A stretch of 64,000 bases of DNA from Bradyrhizobium ottawaense (GCF_900099825.1 NZ_LT629693.1:2046001-2110000), one strand, 5' to 3'. Positions 8,584 through 17,490 are shown, counted from the stretch's first letter. Program-made: numbers and translations. Notes: generated from the letters alone by a model not told the origin.

Positions 8584-9213
8584 ATGACCCGCCTTAATGG
8601 ACTTTCCATCGTGACGATCGGCGCCGCGCTGTCGATGACGGCGGGCCTGGCCTTTGCAGGCGACACCGTCTCGGCCGATCAGCTCCTGAGCGCGCTGAAG
8701 CCGAAGCCGCTGACCCGCGGCCTTTCGACCGGCACCCAAGAGGACACCGCAACGCAGGCCAAGGAAACCGGCTTCGTCAATACGCTGCGCAACCGGAAGA
8801 CCCGGTCGCTCTCGCTCGGCGAGCGCCAGGAGATCGCCGAGATCGCCGCGACCAAGCCGAAGATCGATCTCGAAATTCACTTCGACTACAACTCCGCCGA
8901 CATCAGCAAGGACTCGATGCCGTCGGTGCAGGAACTCGGCAAGGCGCTCGCGAACGCCAGCCTGAAGGGTTCGACCTTCGTGGTCGCCGGTCATACCGAT
9001 GCGATAGGCGGCGAGGCCTATAATCAGGACCTCTCCGAGCGGCGCGCCGATACGATCAAGAAGTATCTGACCGACAAATACGGCATCGTCGGCGCCAACC
9101 TCGTGACCGTCGGTTACGGCAAGACCCAGCCGAAGGATCCGAACGCGCCAATGGATCCGGCCAACCGCCGCGTCCAGGTCGTCAACATGGACACCAAGAC
9201 CGCGTCAAAGTGA
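8584..9213 (+). CDS. OmpA-family (peptidoglycan-associated) envelope protein
   Basis: A 209-residue exported protein. A Sec signal (MTRLNGLSIVTIGAALSMTAGLAFA) ends near residue 25. A 70-residue linker follows, then an OmpA C-terminal domain from about 95 to 200 with FDYNSADIS, GHTDA (136-140), LSERRA (150-155) and NRRV (194-197). These are the residues that grip diaminopimelate in peptidoglycan. No beta-barrel or lipobox is present, so it is probably a soluble periplasmic protein that docks on the wall. The ATG at 8584 has GAGGA upstream; an earlier in-frame ATG at 8545 would spoil the signal peptide. Confidence 0.9.
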   Translation: MTRLNGLSIVTIGAALSMTAGLAFAGDTVSADQLLSALKPKPLTRGLSTGTQEDTATQAKETGFVNTLRNRKTRSLSLGERQEIAEIAATKPKIDLEIHFDYNSADISKDSMPSVQELGKALANASLKGSTFVVAGHTDAIGGEAYNQDLSERRADTIKKYLTDKYGIVGANLVTVGYGKTQPKDPNAPMDPANRRVQVVNMDTKTASK

Positions 9214-9226
9214 CGCCTAGAAATTG

Positions 9227-9260
9227 ATCCGCCTGCCCCCTCCGGCAGGCGGATTTCATT
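9227..9260 (+). terminator. Rho-independent terminator of the OmpA-family gene
   Basis: ATCCGCCTGCC (9227-9237) pairs perfectly with GGCAGGCGGAT (9244-9254) and is followed by TTCATTTT. It starts 14 bp after the stop codon. Confidence 0.85.
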
Positions 9261-9353
9261 TTGGGGAAGCGAGGGCCGCCGCGCCCGCCTCACCGCCCGG
9301 CTGCAACCGAAGCACCGCGCCCTCATCGGCACTATGCGCGAGGCGACCTCGCC

Positions 9354-10808
9354 TCAGATCCAGCTCTGGAAGATCATCAGGCGACGATACGTTTCCATCG
9401 ACGTACCCAAGGACGCCACCGAGATCGGCAACATCGCCACGAATCCGAACGATGCCGCCGCGACGAACGTCCACAACATCCAGCGCGGCGGCGCCCGCTC
9501 GCCTTGCGTGAACGCATAGACCAGCGCGAGCGTCGCGATCGTCGCCGACGGCAGATAGTAATAGATGAAGCCGATGGTACGCGGCAGCGCCGCCCACGCC
9601 AACCATGGGCCGAGGTAAAACGCCAGAATCAGAAACGCATCGGCGCGACGCCTCACGATCCAGTCCCTCAGGCAGATGCCGAGCGCCACCAATGCGGGCC
9701 ACAGGATCAGCGGATTGCCGAGAAAGACGATCGCCTGAAACCGGTCGTCGGCAAGTTTGTCGAACTGAAACCAGATCGGCCGCATCAACAGCGGCCATGA
9801 CGGCCACGAACTCATATAGGGATGCGGCGGATGCGAACCTGAGTTCTCGACAAAGATCCGGCGCTGTGCCTCGATGAAATCGCCGATCGACAATCCGTAT
9901 AGGGGAATGTAGGTCACGTAATAGGCAAGCGCCGGAACCAGCACTAGGCAGACGGCAAAGTGGTAGTACCTGAATTCGGGCCAGCGGTCCGGTTGATACC
10001 AGTCGTCGGCATTGGCGTCCGCGAATGAGGTGCGCCAGCCCTGCATCAGGCGGATGACGGCAACGATCGCGATACATACGCCGAGCGGAAACAACCCGCT
10101 CCATTTGCAGGCTGTCGCGAGGCCGAAAGCGAGGCCGGCCAGCGCGAACGCGATCTCCGGTTTCTGCTTCCTGATTCCATGGATGAACGCCGCAACACCC
10201 AGCAGATCGAATGCCAGCGTGTAAATATCCAGCATCGCGATACGCGATTGCACGAACACCATCTGGTTGAGGAACGTCAGCAGCGCGGTCGCGAGCGCCG
10301 GCCCCTGGGCTGCAAACAACGCCAGCCCGCAAAGATACATCGCAACAATCGCCAGCGCCCCGAACACGACGCTGGGATAGCGCCAGCCGAGCGAGTTATC
10401 CCCGAAGGCGCGAATCGACAACGCCATGAACTGCTTTGCCAATGGCGGATGCATCGGGTTGAGCAACGGGTTCGGTACACCCGGTTCAAGCAACTGCTTT
10501 GCCGCGGGCACGTAATGTACTTCGTCGAAATTGATCTTGTCGGGTGTGGTTAATCCGATCATCAAGGCAAGATGCGCGACGACGAAAATCGCGACAGAAA
10601 TTGCCACGATCTTCCACGCCTGATTTTGCGGAACAAACGGCGATTCGACAGCGGCTCCACCCGAATCTTCCGTCGCGCGCAGCTCTGTGGAAGGAGCAGC
10701 ACTTTGCGATCGATCGCGTTGAACTTTTTTTCGTCTGGAGGTCACTAATCGACGGGCCGGTAAAGTGGGACAAGCTTGTGATAAAATTACAACATCGCCG
10801 GCCCGCAC
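9354..10808 (-). CDS. GT39-like (PMT family) membrane glycosyltransferase
   Basis: A protein of up to 484 residues with about ten membrane helices. It resembles protein O-mannosyltransferases and related GT-C enzymes that move a sugar from a polyprenyl phosphate to a protein or glycan outside the membrane. The first loop carries the catalytic-type acidic pair in INFDEVHYV (D95, E96), then NPMHPPLAK (residues 117-125), both hallmarks of the family. The C-terminus is short and hydrophobic. The start is uncertain: the GTG at 10808 leaves only 39 bp to the divergent FecR gene, and a GTG at 10745 is possible. It stands alone, so the acceptor is unknown. Confidence 0.85.
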   Translation of the reverse strand: MRAGDVVILSQACPTLPARRLVTSRRKKVQRDRSQSAAPSTELRATEDSGGAAVESPFVPQNQAWKIVAISVAIFVVAHLALMIGLTTPDKINFDEVHYVPAAKQLLEPGVPNPLLNPMHPPLAKQFMALSIRAFGDNSLGWRYPSVVFGALAIVAMYLCGLALFAAQGPALATALLTFLNQMVFVQSRIAMLDIYTLAFDLLGVAAFIHGIRKQKPEIAFALAGLAFGLATACKWSGLFPLGVCIAIVAVIRLMQGWRTSFADANADDWYQPDRWPEFRYYHFAVCLVLVPALAYYVTYIPLYGLSIGDFIEAQRRIFVENSGSHPPHPYMSSWPSWPLLMRPIWFQFDKLADDRFQAIVFLGNPLILWPALVALGICLRDWIVRRRADAFLILAFYLGPWLAWAALPRTIGFIYYYLPSATIATLALVYAFTQGERAPPRWMLWTFVAAASFGFVAMLPISVASLGTSMETYRRLMIFQSWI

Positions 10809-10847
10809 TATCCGGTACGATGACCGGCATAGATTGTACGGTGGGAA

Positions 10848-11573
10848 ATGATTGCGCGTAACTACATTTTTGCGGTGCTGGGAATCTGCCTTGTGGCGGG
10901 CATCGATTCAGCGTCGGCTCAAGCTCCCACGCGTGTCGGCGAAGCCGCCGTCGTTAAAAATGAAGTTCTCCGCGTCGCCGCGTCTTCGACCAGCCAGATC
11001 AATGTCGGCGATGGATTGCTGCGCGACGAGGTCGTGCGCACCGGCCTCGACAGCGCGACGCGGCTGGTGATGGCCGACAGCACCAATCTGTCGCTCGGTC
11101 CGAATGCGACGCTCAAGCTCGACCGTGCCGTGTTCGACGACGAGCACCATTATCGCGACGTCGCGGTACGGCTGACGTCGGGCGCCTTCCGCTTCGTGAC
11201 CGGCCATTCGGAAAAGGCCGCCTACAAGATCACGACGCCGCTGGCGACCATCGGCGTCCGCGGCACCATCCTGGATATCCTGTCGCAGCCGCGCGGCCCG
11301 ACCATCGTCAACCTGCAGGAAGGCGCAGCCTCGGTCTGCACGCTCGCGTTTGACTGCATTCAGCTGACGCAGCCCGGCGACACCGCCATCATCACCGTGA
11401 GCGGTGGCAAGACGACGATCAAGAAGACCAATAATTCGCCGTGGACCTTCGCCAAGACCTGCAGCGCGGCCGCGGGCCTCTGCAGCACCACGCAATATGC
11501 GGACGCGACGCCGACGGTGGTGCCTACCGTCGATGACGGCAGCGACCCCACCGGCATGCTGTGCGGGCGCTGA
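10848..11573 (+). CDS. Exported FecR-domain protein
   Basis: A 241-residue protein with a cleavable Sec signal (cut near residue 24, ASA-QA). A FecR-like beta domain follows, with VGDGLLRDEVVRTGLDSATRL and, further on, TPLATIGVRGTILD, the usual FecR core. The C-terminal part is rich in Ser/Thr and has several cysteines. Classical FecR is a membrane-bound anti-sigma factor. This version has no cytoplasmic N-terminal segment and no sigma gene next to it, so it is more likely a periplasmic or surface protein. Its stop codon is 2 bp from the start of the beta-barrel gene, suggesting coupled synthesis. Confidence 0.85.
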   Translation: MIARNYIFAVLGICLVAGIDSASAQAPTRVGEAAVVKNEVLRVAASSTSQINVGDGLLRDEVVRTGLDSATRLVMADSTNLSLGPNATLKLDRAVFDDEHHYRDVAVRLTSGAFRFVTGHSEKAAYKITTPLATIGVRGTILDILSQPRGPTIVNLQEGAASVCTLAFDCIQLTQPGDTAIITVSGGKTTIKKTNNSPWTFAKTCSAAAGLCSTTQYADATPTVVPTVDDGSDPTGMLCGR

Positions 11574-11575
11574 CG

Positions 11576-12721
11576 ATGGCAAACCCCTCACGAGGCTGGA
11601 TCGTCTTCGGCACCATGCTGGTCGCGGTGTCGCTGTTTTTTCTGCGCGACGAGTCGGGCATTGTCCACGCGCAATCCCTTTCCTGCGGGACGTCGACGGG
11701 CACCTATAATTCGGACAGCGTTAATTCGGAGTCCCAGGCAGGGACCGGGTGCAGCACCTCGACGTCCACTTCGAGTTCTACCTCAACATCGACTTCGAGT
11801 TCGACGCCAACGCCGACAACCACCGGCGCCGACTCCAGCGGCAACTCGGTCAACGATCTGGCCAAGCAACGCTTCAACCAGATGATCACCAACCGCGTGC
11901 TCGGCACCGTGCTGCTCGGCGTCAACGAGCAGGTCAACTGCAGCGACTGCGTCAGCGCGTTCGGCTCGGCGGGCTCGTTCTCGGCCGGCATTCACGGCCG
12001 CAAGAGCCTGACTGACAACCTGTCGCTACTGGCAGGCATCGCCTATACCCAATACAGCGAGGGCGGCTACAGCGTCACCAGCGCGCCGATCGGCGCCTTC
12101 GCGCTGCGCTATGATTTCGTCGACTGGGGATCGTCGCGGCCGTTCTTCGATATCGGCACTATCCTGACGCCTTACGAGAAGGTGCGTTACACCCGCAGTT
12201 ATACGACGAGCCTCGGCGCGGTATCGCTGGACAGCCAGACCACCGCCAGCAATTACGCCGTGTACGGCCGCGCCGGCTGGATGAGCCGGCTGTCGCCGCG
12301 CGATGAAGTCGCGGCCTCCGTCGAGGTGTGGCAATTGTGGCAACGGGTCAACGGCTACACCGATCCGGCCGGCGTACCGTTAAATCCGTTCGACGCCTCG
12401 ATCGCCGGCGGCACCGACCGTACCAGCCTCGTCAAGGTCGGCGGACAGTGGACACATCTGTTCGGCTCGAACGTCGAAGCCAATGTCAACGGCGGCTGGG
12501 TGCAGTCGTTTGCGACGCGCTCCGGCATCATCGCCACCGTGACCGGCGACGGCACCGTGGTGCCGACCATCGGCAACCAGGGCTGGTTCGAATATGGCGG
12601 CCGCCTCGGCTTCCGGATCACCAAGGGCTGGGTCGCCGATCTCTTCCTCAACGGCACCGCCGGCCCGCAACCGGTCGGCAACACCATCCACGGCGGCGTC
12701 GGATTGCGGATCAGTTATTAG
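11576..12721 (+). CDS. Autotransporter-like outer-membrane beta-barrel protein
   Basis: 381 residues. An N-terminal hydrophobic segment ending in HAQ (about residue 33) looks like a signal sequence. It is followed by a low-complexity Ser/Thr run (60-83) and a helix-like stretch NDLAKQRFNQMITNRVLG. The rest alternates polar and aromatic residues as in a beta-barrel and ends in a terminal tyrosine after GLRISY, the usual barrel-sorting signature. The barrel resembles autotransporter domains, but there is almost no passenger. The start follows the FecR stop by 2 bp; an upstream in-frame GTG at 11561 overlaps that gene and is less likely. The pair may work together at the surface. Confidence 0.8.
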   Translation: MANPSRGWIVFGTMLVAVSLFFLRDESGIVHAQSLSCGTSTGTYNSDSVNSESQAGTGCSTSTSTSSSTSTSTSSSTPTPTTTGADSSGNSVNDLAKQRFNQMITNRVLGTVLLGVNEQVNCSDCVSAFGSAGSFSAGIHGRKSLTDNLSLLAGIAYTQYSEGGYSVTSAPIGAFALRYDFVDWGSSRPFFDIGTILTPYEKVRYTRSYTTSLGAVSLDSQTTASNYAVYGRAGWMSRLSPRDEVAASVEVWQLWQRVNGYTDPAGVPLNPFDASIAGGTDRTSLVKVGGQWTHLFGSNVEANVNGGWVQSFATRSGIIATVTGDGTVVPTIGNQGWFEYGGRLGFRITKGWVADLFLNGTAGPQPVGNTIHGGVGLRISY

Positions 12722-12740
12722 CGGCGTCCGTTCACCCAAC

Positions 12741-12854
12741 CGTCATTGCGAGCGCAGCGAAGCAATTCATTCTTTCTTTACGCGGCGAGATGGATTGCTT
12801 CGCGGAGCCTGTCATCGGGCGCGCATTCGCGCGCCCCGTTGGCTCGCAATGACG
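12741..12854. repeat. Intergenic repeat, CGTCATTGCGAG type
   Basis: It begins CGTCATTGCGAGCGCAGCGA and ends with the inverted CTCGCAATGACG. Inside are GAAGCAATTC/GGATTGCTTCGC inverted pieces and the palindrome GGGCGCGCATTCGCGCGCCC. The same type occurs again at 15673-15786. It sits between two convergent genes. Confidence 0.7.
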
Positions 12855-12876
12855 CTGTTGGGACCTTGCGCTCCCC

Positions 12877-13905
12877 TCACGTCGCAATCGGCGTCGGCAT
12901 CGTCAAGAACGCCCGCGTCACGTGCCAGAACAATTGCCGGTTGATCGCCAGCGCCACCGAATGGGCGGTACCGGGCAGGATGATGAACTGGCGATCGCCG
13001 TTCGGCAGCTTGTTATAGAACTCCTCGAGATCGGCGACGGTGGCAATGCCGTCATACTCGCCGCGGACCAAGAGCACCGGCGCCAGCACCTTCTCCGGAT
13101 GCACCACCGGCAGGTTGGCGGTCATGTCGAGATAGGTGCCGGTCGGAATCTGGTCGCCGAACTGCATCTCGACATCCGCCAGCACCTCGATCGCGGCGGG
13201 ATCGGAAGTGCCGGGCTTGTCGCGGGTCGCGATCGAGCGGATCATTTCGCGGTCGCGCTTACGCATGTTGTGCGAGCGATAATAGGCGAGCTGCTCGGCG
13301 CGCTTGGTCAGCGTCGGCGAACCCTGGCCCTTGTAGGTGAAAGCGGCGAACACCAGACGGTCGACACGGTCGGGCGCCAGCATCGCAAAGGCCCCGGCGC
13401 GCAGCGCGCCTGAGGACTCGCCGACGAAATGCACTTTCTGCTGGCCGGTCTCGCGCGCGATGAGCTCGACCGCGACCTTCAGATCCTCGGCGCCGCTGGC
13501 GATGTCGGCATTGCCCGCGGTGCGGCCGGACTTGCCGTAATTCTCGTGGTCCATGGTCCAGACGTCAAAGCCGTAACGGGCAAACTCGTTCATCACGGAA
13601 TATTCCCCCTTGCCGGGCACGTTGAGATCGAACACCCGCGAGGTCACCGACGAACCGTGGACAAAGAACACTACCGGCCGCGCCGGCTCGCCCGCTTTCG
13701 GCGCGCCGATCCGCTTGCGAAATATCCACAGCGGGATGTCGCCCTTCTTGGTCCAATACTCGCTGCTCCAGATCTCGCCGCCTTCCGAGGCGACTGCCGT
13801 CGCGGCCTGCGCCGGCATCGCGGCAGCCGCCGCGGCACCAAGCCCTCCGAGGCCGATGGCCCCAAGCACCGTACGCCGCGCCAACGGATGTCCGGAATCG
13901 GTCAT
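12877..13905 (-). CDS. Exported alpha/beta hydrolase (Tat-type signal)
   Basis: A 342-residue serine hydrolase. The N-terminus has twin arginines (R10-R11) before VLGAIGLGGLGAAAAAAMPAQA, a Tat-like export signal. The hydrolase core shows the oxyanion block FVHGSS (82-86), the nucleophile elbow G162-E-S164-S-G166, D285 in RGEYDG and H315 in PGTAHS, so the triad is complete. An ATG at 13941 is also in frame, but the ATG at 13905 follows AGGAGAGAGACC and gives a proper signal peptide. It is divergent from a Tat-like amidohydrolase 179 bp away. The substrate is unknown; an ester or lactone is likely. Confidence 0.87.
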   Translation of the reverse strand: MTDSGHPLARRTVLGAIGLGGLGAAAAAAMPAQAATAVASEGGEIWSSEYWTKKGDIPLWIFRKRIGAPKAGEPARPVVFFVHGSSVTSRVFDLNVPGKGEYSVMNEFARYGFDVWTMDHENYGKSGRTAGNADIASGAEDLKVAVELIARETGQQKVHFVGESSGALRAGAFAMLAPDRVDRLVFAAFTYKGQGSPTLTKRAEQLAYYRSHNMRKRDREMIRSIATRDKPGTSDPAAIEVLADVEMQFGDQIPTGTYLDMTANLPVVHPEKVLAPVLLVRGEYDGIATVADLEEFYNKLPNGDRQFIILPGTAHSVALAINRQLFWHVTRAFLTMPTPIAT

Positions 13906-14084
13906 GGTCTCTCTCCTCGCGTGACGTCTTGCTTCGGGCAAACTCTAACACGGGCCCGATGCTTTGAAAGCAGGTGTGCGCTGCACCGCGAAAACAACAT
14001 CGCGCGATCACGCGCGGAACAGGCTGACAGCCGGGGGTTGCGGGGCTTATCCTTGGCCAGCCAATCAGGCCAGGGAGCGAACGC

Positions 14085-15611
14085 ATGAGCAGCAATCTCA
14101 CCGAAGAAGAACTCGCCGCGTTGATGCCGTCCGAATTGTGCCAGTACCAGACGCCGATCCCGACGCAGATCGTCTCCAGCGACGAATTTTACCCCGACCC
14201 GCAGAATGAACGGCAGCGCGAGGTCGAGGCGCGGCTGCTGGCGATGGCCGACGATCTCGGCGGCAAGCAGGGCCTTGACCGCCGCCGGTTTTTCCAGACC
14301 GCCGCCGGCATGGCCGCGTCCTTCGTGGCGATGAACGAGGTCTATGGACCGCTGTTCGACGTTACGAAGGCGGAGGCCGCCACGCCGGCGATGGCGCAGG
14401 AACGTGCCGCCGCGCTGAAAGACCAGTTCATCATGGACATGCACACGCATTTCCTGCGTGACGACACCCGCATCATGACGTTCGTCAACATGCGCGCCGC
14501 GGTCGGCAAGGCCGGCTGGAACAAGCAGCTCAGCGATCACGAGCAGACCATCGAGGACCTGAAATTCAACAACTACAAAAAGGAGATGTTTCTCGACTCC
14601 GACACCAAGATCTCGCTGATCTCGTCCGCGCCATCCGATATCGAGCAGGACTGGTTCCTGACCAACGAGCAGATGGCCGATGCCCGCAGGAAGATCAACG
14701 ACGAGGCCGGTTCGCGGCGGGTGTTTTCGCACATGATCTTTACGCCGGGGCAGCCCGGCTGGCTCGACAAGCTCGACGCCGGGCTCGCGCTGAAGCCGGA
14801 ATCCTGCAAGGGCTATACGGTCGGCGACAACACCCATAAGGAAATCAGCCGCTATCCGTGGCGGATGGACGACGAAAACGTCGCCTACAAGGGCTACGAG
14901 AAGATGGTGAAAGCAGGCATCAAGAATGTCTGCGTGCACAAGGGACTGTTTCCGCCCGGAATCGAAAAGCAGTATCCCAATTTGCGGGGCTTCGCCGATG
15001 TCGCTGACGTCGGGCAGGCCGCCAAGGACTGGCCGCAGCTCAATTTCATCGTCTACCACTCGGCCTATCGCCATGTCGGCGGCGATCCGAAACAGGCGCT
15101 GGCCGAATTCGACCGGACCGGGCGCATCTCCTGGACCAGCGATCTCGCCGACATCCCTGCGCAATACGGCGTCAGCAATGTCTATGGCGATGTCGGACAG
15201 TTGTTCGCGACCACGCTGGTCGCCGAACCCAATGTCTGTGCTGCGCTGATGGGCACGCTGATCAAGGGGCTCGGCGTCGACCACGTTTGCTGGGGCACCG
15301 ACGCCTTGTGGACCGGCGCACCGCAGTGGCAGATCGAAGGCCTGCGCCGTCTCGAAATTCCCGAAGCGATGCAGAAGAAATTCGGCTACGCGCCGCTGGG
15401 GGCCGCCGACGGTCCGGTGAAGACCGCGATCTTCGGCGACAACAATGCGCGGCTGTACAATATCCAGCCGAAGCGCGCGATGCTCGATCTCAAGGGCGAC
15501 CGGTTTGCGCTGATGAAGGCGGAATACGAGAAGGCCGGGCCAGAGCCGTCGAACATCCGCTATGGCTATGTGGTACCGAACAAGCCGATGGATCACAGCG
15601 TGTTCGTGTAA
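14085..15611 (+). CDS. Amidohydrolase-2 family metal-dependent hydrolase with internal twin-arginine segment
   Basis: A 508-residue TIM-barrel protein of the amidohydrolase-2 (ACMSD-like) family. H120-T-H122 in IMDMHTHFLRDD is the first metal-binding motif. FIVYHSAYRH provides a later histidine, and VCWGTDALWTG has the aspartate expected at the end of the barrel. Oddly, a Tat-like stretch DRRRFFQTAAGMAASFVAMN starts only at residue 65, behind a polar leader of about 64 residues. I see no better downstream start with a ribosome site. The ATG at 14085 follows CAGGGAGCGAACGC. Members decarboxylate or hydrolyse aromatic and cyclic acids; the substrate here is unknown. Confidence 0.85.
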   Translation: MSSNLTEEELAALMPSELCQYQTPIPTQIVSSDEFYPDPQNERQREVEARLLAMADDLGGKQGLDRRRFFQTAAGMAASFVAMNEVYGPLFDVTKAEAATPAMAQERAAALKDQFIMDMHTHFLRDDTRIMTFVNMRAAVGKAGWNKQLSDHEQTIEDLKFNNYKKEMFLDSDTKISLISSAPSDIEQDWFLTNEQMADARRKINDEAGSRRVFSHMIFTPGQPGWLDKLDAGLALKPESCKGYTVGDNTHKEISRYPWRMDDENVAYKGYEKMVKAGIKNVCVHKGLFPPGIEKQYPNLRGFADVADVGQAAKDWPQLNFIVYHSAYRHVGGDPKQALAEFDRTGRISWTSDLADIPAQYGVSNVYGDVGQLFATTLVAEPNVCAALMGTLIKGLGVDHVCWGTDALWTGAPQWQIEGLRRLEIPEAMQKKFGYAPLGAADGPVKTAIFGDNNARLYNIQPKRAMLDLKGDRFALMKAEYEKAGPEPSNIRYGYVVPNKPMDHSVFV

Positions 15612-15672
15612 GGTCGTCCTAACTAAAATATCGAAAACAACCCCATGCAAAGTAACAGGGGGTCGCCTCCGC

Positions 15673-15786
15673 CGTCATTGCGAGCGAAGCGAAGCAATCC
15701 ATGGCGCCACAAGGAAGGATGGATTGCTTCCGCCTTCGCTCAGGAGCTACGGCGGACAAGTCGTCGCTGCGCTCCTCGCAATGACG
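15673..15786. repeat. Intergenic repeat, CGTCATTGCGAG type (second copy)
   Basis: It begins CGTCATTGCGAGCGAAGCGA and ends CTCGCAATGACG, with an inner inverted pair GAAGCAATCC/GGATTGCTTC. It has the same length (114 bp) and plan as the unit at 12741-12854. It fills the space between the convergent amidohydrolase and enoyl-CoA hydratase genes. Confidence 0.7.
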
Positions 15787-15806
15787 GTGCGAAGAGGTCG
15801 GGCTAT

Positions 15807-16544
15807 TTACCTGCCCTTGAACTGCGGCTTGCGCTTTTCGCTGAAGGCCTTGACGCCTTCCTTGAGATCTTCGCTGGTTCGGACCGGGTCGAGCAGCCGG
15901 CGGACTTCGGCGACCGTTTCCAGCGGCCCCTTCGGCATCGCCTCGCGCGCCAGCCGCTTTAGCGCCTGAACCACCAGTGGAGCGGCGGCGGCGATCTTGG
16001 CAGCCATCTCCTGGGCGAGCACGACGTGCTGCCCTTTCGGCGCGATCTTGTTGACGAAGCCGATCTCGTAAGCACGCTGTGCCGACATTTCTTCGCCAAC
16101 CAGAAGAAACTCCATCGCGATCTTGTGCGGCATACGCGCCAGCACCGACGAGACACCGCCACCGGTGGTGCCGACTTTGACCTCGGGATAGCTGAATCGC
16201 GTCGTCTCCGACGCCACGCACATGTCGGCCATCTGCACCAGAACGAAGCCGCCGCCGACCACCCAGCCGGACGTCGCGGCAATCACCGGCTTGTCCAGCT
16301 CGACACCCAATCCGGGAACGGCCCGCCACATGTCGGCGGGAAAATCCCTCACATCGGCGCCGACACAGAAATACGCTTCTTCGGCGGCAGCCAGCACCGC
16401 CACGCGGTCGTCGCTGTCGCGAAACCGCCGCCAGGCCTCGCATAGCTCTTCGCACAAAGCGGGGTTGAGCGCATTATGGGCGGAGGCACGATCCATCGTG
16501 ATGGTAGCGACGTGGCCGGCGCTTTCGTAGCGAACGAGCTTCAT
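15807..16544 (-). CDS. Enoyl-CoA hydratase/isomerase family protein
   Basis: A 245-residue crotonase-fold enzyme acting on acyl-CoA esters in the cytoplasm. The two oxyanion-hole regions are CVGAD (60-64) and WVVGGGF (94-100). SYPEVKVG (118-125) covers one usual catalytic-glutamate position. The second catalytic position is occupied by Gly-rich VGTTGGG, so the enzyme may be an isomerase or other crotonase rather than a hydratase. The ATG at 16544 follows GGGAGGCCCC and is better than the upstream ATG at 16565. The cupin gene lies 33 bp upstream on the same strand, suggesting one transcript. Confidence 0.88.
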   Translation of the reverse strand: MKLVRYESAGHVATITMDRASAHNALNPALCEELCEAWRRFRDSDDRVAVLAAAEEAYFCVGADVRDFPADMWRAVPGLGVELDKPVIAATSGWVVGGGFVLVQMADMCVASETTRFSYPEVKVGTTGGGVSSVLARMPHKIAMEFLLVGEEMSAQRAYEIGFVNKIAPKGQHVVLAQEMAAKIAAAAPLVVQALKRLAREAMPKGPLETVAEVRRLLDPVRTSEDLKEGVKAFSEKRKPQFKGR

Positions 16545-16577
16545 GGGGCCTCCCGTATCACGCAATTTTTGCGCTTA

Positions 16578-17111
16578 TTATTTCTTTTCGGCGGGATCGC
16601 GGTGCACGGGATCGATCCACAGCACCGTCTCCGGCTTTTCCACCGGCTCGATGTCGAGATTGATCGCGACCGCCTCGCCGTCGCTGCGTACCAGCACGCA
16701 TTCCAGCACCTCGTCGCGGCTGGCGTTGATCTCCTGATGCGGCACGTAAGGCGGAACGAAGATGAAATCGCCGGGACCGGCTTCGGCGGTGAACTGCAAC
16801 TGCTCGCCCCAGCGCATCCGCGCTTTGCCCTTGACGACGAAGATGATGCTTTCGAGATGGCCGTGATGATGGGCGCCGGTCTTGGCGTCGGGCCGGATGG
16901 TGACGGTGCCCGCCCATAATTTCTGCGCGCCGACGCGGGCGAAATTGATCGCGGCCTTGCGGTCCATGCCCGCGGTCGACGGCACGTTGGGATCGAGCTG
17001 GTTGCCGGGAATGACGCGAACGCCGTCATGCTTCCAGCGCTCGGCATCGCCGTGCGAATGATCGTGATCGTGATCGTGATGGGAATGGGTGTGATCGTGA
17101 GGACCGGTCAT
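16578..17111 (-). CDS. Cupin-domain protein with His-rich N-terminal tail
   Basis: A 177-residue protein. The first 21 residues are almost all His and Asp (HDHTHSHHDHDHDHSHGD), a probable metal-storing or metal-sensing tail. A single cupin domain follows: motif 1 is HHHGHLE (81-87) and motif 2 is GDFIFVPPYVPH (114-125), giving the His/Glu metal site. The reading frame is open upstream, but the ATG at 17111 with GGAAAG ahead is the credible start. It is codirectional with the enoyl-CoA hydratase gene and divergent from the CsbD gene. Enzymatic role unknown; cupins of this size include dioxygenases and sugar-binding proteins. Confidence 0.85.
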   Translation of the reverse strand: MTGPHDHTHSHHDHDHDHSHGDAERWKHDGVRVIPGNQLDPNVPSTAGMDRKAAINFARVGAQKLWAGTVTIRPDAKTGAHHHGHLESIIFVVKGKARMRWGEQLQFTAEAGPGDFIFVPPYVPHQEINASRDEVLECVLVRSDGEAVAINLDIEPVEKPETVLWIDPVHRDPAEKK

Positions 17112-17250
17112 CTTGTTGCTTTCCGAAAATCTTCCTTGAGTTCCGCAACGTACATAAAACCGTGATCGCAAACCAGTCAAATAGCGGAACATTCGGGCCC
17201 ACCTGCGACTTGTCCTGGCGAAGCTTAACCGCGTGCAAAGGAAAATTCCG

Positions 17251-17466
17251 ATGGGTGCAACGGCAGACAAGATCAAGGGCACGACCAACGAAGCGATCGG
17301 CAAGGCCAAGCAGGGTGTCGGCGAGGCCACCGGTTCCGAGCGCCTGGAGGGCGAAGGCGTGATCCAGGAACTGAAGGGCAAGGGCCAGAAGGCCGTCGGC
17401 GACGCCAAGGACGCCACCAAGGATGCCGTGAACAAGGCGGCCGCGTCGGCGAACAAAAATCTCTGA
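17251..17466 (+). CDS. CsbD family stress-response protein
   Basis: A 71-residue hydrophilic protein with the CsbD pattern: [31 protein letters not shown], then a Lys/Ala/Asp-rich helical tail. CsbD-like proteins are abundant under general stress in Gram-positive and alphaproteobacterial species; their molecular job is unclear. The ATG at 17251 follows AAAGGAAAATTCCG. An upstream GGAAC (17186-17190) resembles the -35 of the EcfG stress sigma factor, but no matching -10 (CGTT) follows at the expected distance, so I do not claim that promoter. Confidence 0.92.
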   Translation: MGATADKIKGTTNEAIGKAKQGVGEATGSERLEGEGVIQELKGKGQKAVGDAKDATKDAVNKAAASANKNL

Positions 17467-17490
17467 TCGGCATACGATCTGAAATGGAAG

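Noticed and set aside
13902..15650. A 582-codon minus-strand frame opposite the amidohydrolase gene
   Set aside because: The plus-strand protein has clear metal motifs; the minus frame has no domain and shadow-like composition.
17186..17210. EcfG-type stress promoter before the csbD-like gene
   Set aside because: A GGAAC -35-like sequence is present, but no CGTT follows at 16-18 bp.
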